A DNA stretch of 64,000 bases from Bifidobacterium scardovii JCM 12489 = DSM 13734 (lineage in GTDB: Bacteria; Actinomycetota; Actinomycetes; Actinomycetales; Bifidobacteriaceae): assembly GCF_001042635.1 (NCBI RefSeq), contig NZ_AP012331.1:2914001-2978000 (forward strand), written 5' to 3'. The notes beneath the pieces are model-generated. The model worked only from the letters and a program-made list of their open reading frames with translations. It was not told the DNA's origin and made no database searches. A program made the position numbers and the translations under genes. This document shows positions 63,297 to 64,000 of this stretch, one piece after another (position 1 is the stretch's first letter; each line of letters begins with the position of its first letter).

Positions 63297-64000
63297 TCAG
63301 CGTACTCGCGGCGCCGTGCCAAGCGTGATCACGATGTCGCGCGAGTCGCCGAGCGATTCCCGGCTGACGAGCAGACCGCCATCGCGGTAGCGCAGCGCCA
63401 GCCGCTCCCCGTCGATCGCCCTGCCATCGGCTTCGACCGCCACCGGCCGGCTTCCCTCGACCACGCGATAACGGATCGTGCGCGGTTTGCCGAACAGCGT
63501 CACGGCGATCTCGGTACCATCGTCCTGCATGGCGAGCAGCGGGTCGATGACCACGCCGTCGGCGTGGACGCTCAGGCCGAACACATGCTGCATGACCTGG
63601 CGCAGATAGATGCCGGGGCCGGACGAGTAGACGCGCCAGCCGCCGCGTACGCCGACCGGATCGGCTGCGTCGGCGCGCAGCCGATCCCACTGGCCCGCCG
63701 CATCATAGCGCGTCGGGAAATCGGCATCGGATGACGCGAAGTAGCAGTTGCGCTGTCGCGGTTCGCTGGTCGACAGACGGCGGAACTGGCCGACCGGACT
63801 GATGCGCAGCAGTTCCTCGGCCACGCTGTCGCGGCCCAGCGCCGCCAACGCCTCGGTATAGCGGATATGCGCATGCGTGTACATCAGACCGATCTCCCGG
63901 CCGACGTTCGCGGCCTGCTCGCCGCGCTTGAACACCGTGGTGACGCCGTCATGATAAGCGGCCGGGCGGTTCATCAGGCGCACGCCGTCGGGATAGTGCA
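63297..64000 (-). CDS. GH94-family phosphorylase (partial, 5' end beyond window)
   Basis: The C-terminal 234 residues of a GH94 glycoside phosphorylase; the gene continues past 64000. Recognisable blocks are PDGVRLMNRPAAYHDGVTTVFKRGEQAANVGREIGLMYTHAHIRYTEALAALG and GGWRVYSSGPGIYLRQVMQHVFGLSVHADGVVIDPLLAM. The latter is the hallmark GWRxYSSGPGIY motif of cellobiose-, chitobiose- and 1,2-beta-oligoglucan phosphorylases. These enzymes cleave a beta-glucoside with phosphate to give a sugar 1-phosphate. The partner GH3 gene downstream suggests a beta-glucan oligosaccharide route. The exact substrate cannot be read from this fragment. Confidence 0.9.
   Translation of the reverse strand, partial: HYPDGVRLMNRPAAYHDGVTTVFKRGEQAANVGREIGLMYTHAHIRYTEALAALGRDSVAEELLRISPVGQFRRLSTSEPRQRNCYFASSDADFPTRYDAAGQWDRLRADAADPVGVRGGWRVYSSGPGIYLRQVMQHVFGLSVHADGVVIDPLLAMQDDGTEIAVTLFGKPRTIRYRVVEGSRPVAVEADGRAIDGERLALRYRDGGLLVSRESLGDSRDIVITLGTAPRVR

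Overview
The window is GC-rich actinobacterial DNA, most likely a Bifidobacterium chromosome (species not determined). The signs are the mix of arabinose- and rhamnose-directed glycosidases with LacI regulators and lipoprotein-dependent sugar ABC importers, strong AGGAGG-type ribosome sites and a GPH symporter. No rRNA, tRNA or CRISPR array was seen. The core housekeeping genes are kup and tatD at the left (162-3913), and metG and rsmI at the right (56619-60982), all on the minus strand. In many Gram-positive genomes rsmI, metG and tatD lie close together in this order. Here about 53 kb of accessory genes separates metG from tatD, so most of the window reads as a plant-glycan utilisation island, or series of insertions, within a conserved neighbourhood.

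Layout. 4005-5486: an IS3-family element inserted in the loop of a repeated intergenic hairpin. 5508-11106: an importer operon (binding protein, two permeases, GH43) divergent from a LacI regulator. 11330-18626: GH27, large GH51 and GPH symporter, divergent from a second LacI. 18694-24317: GH78 rhamnosidase, divergent from GH43 and a compact GH51. 24380-27823: LacI and GH31. 28032-35550: a second importer operon with two GH43 enzymes, divergent from a LacI. 35633-43046: LacI, GH78, a DUF624 membrane protein, an unknown membrane-anchored protein and an AraC regulator. 43245-47829: GH127 and GH36. 48032-51781: a probable heterodimeric ABC exporter. 52258-53902: an HTH protein and a frameshifted LPXTG surface-protein remnant. 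54433-55962: an MFS sugar porter. 56619 onward: metG, two small accessory genes, rsmI, GH3 and a partial GH94.

How it works together. None of the island glycosidases shows a signal peptide, so the locus appears to import short oligosaccharides (two ABC importers, a GPH symporter, an MFS porter) and take them apart in the cytoplasm. The activities suggested are alpha- and beta-L-arabinofuranosidase, alpha-L-rhamnosidase, alpha-galactosidase or beta-L-arabinopyranosidase, and alpha-xylosidase. This fits debris from arabinan, arabinogalactan, extensin-type glycans and rhamnogalacturonan side chains. Five LacI proteins, two pairs of them close paralogues, and one AraC protein probably give substrate-specific control. 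Candidate operators can be read at several divergent promoters.

Beyond the genes, the intergenic DNA carries several repeat systems: a hairpin family with a GGCTCCCCTC core, a larger palindromic element built around it with conserved CTAGTATCC-type ends, and a pair of MITE-like elements. It also holds a pair of related candidate small RNAs with a C/U-rich segment before a terminator, and a cluster of DnaA-box-like sites upstream of metG.
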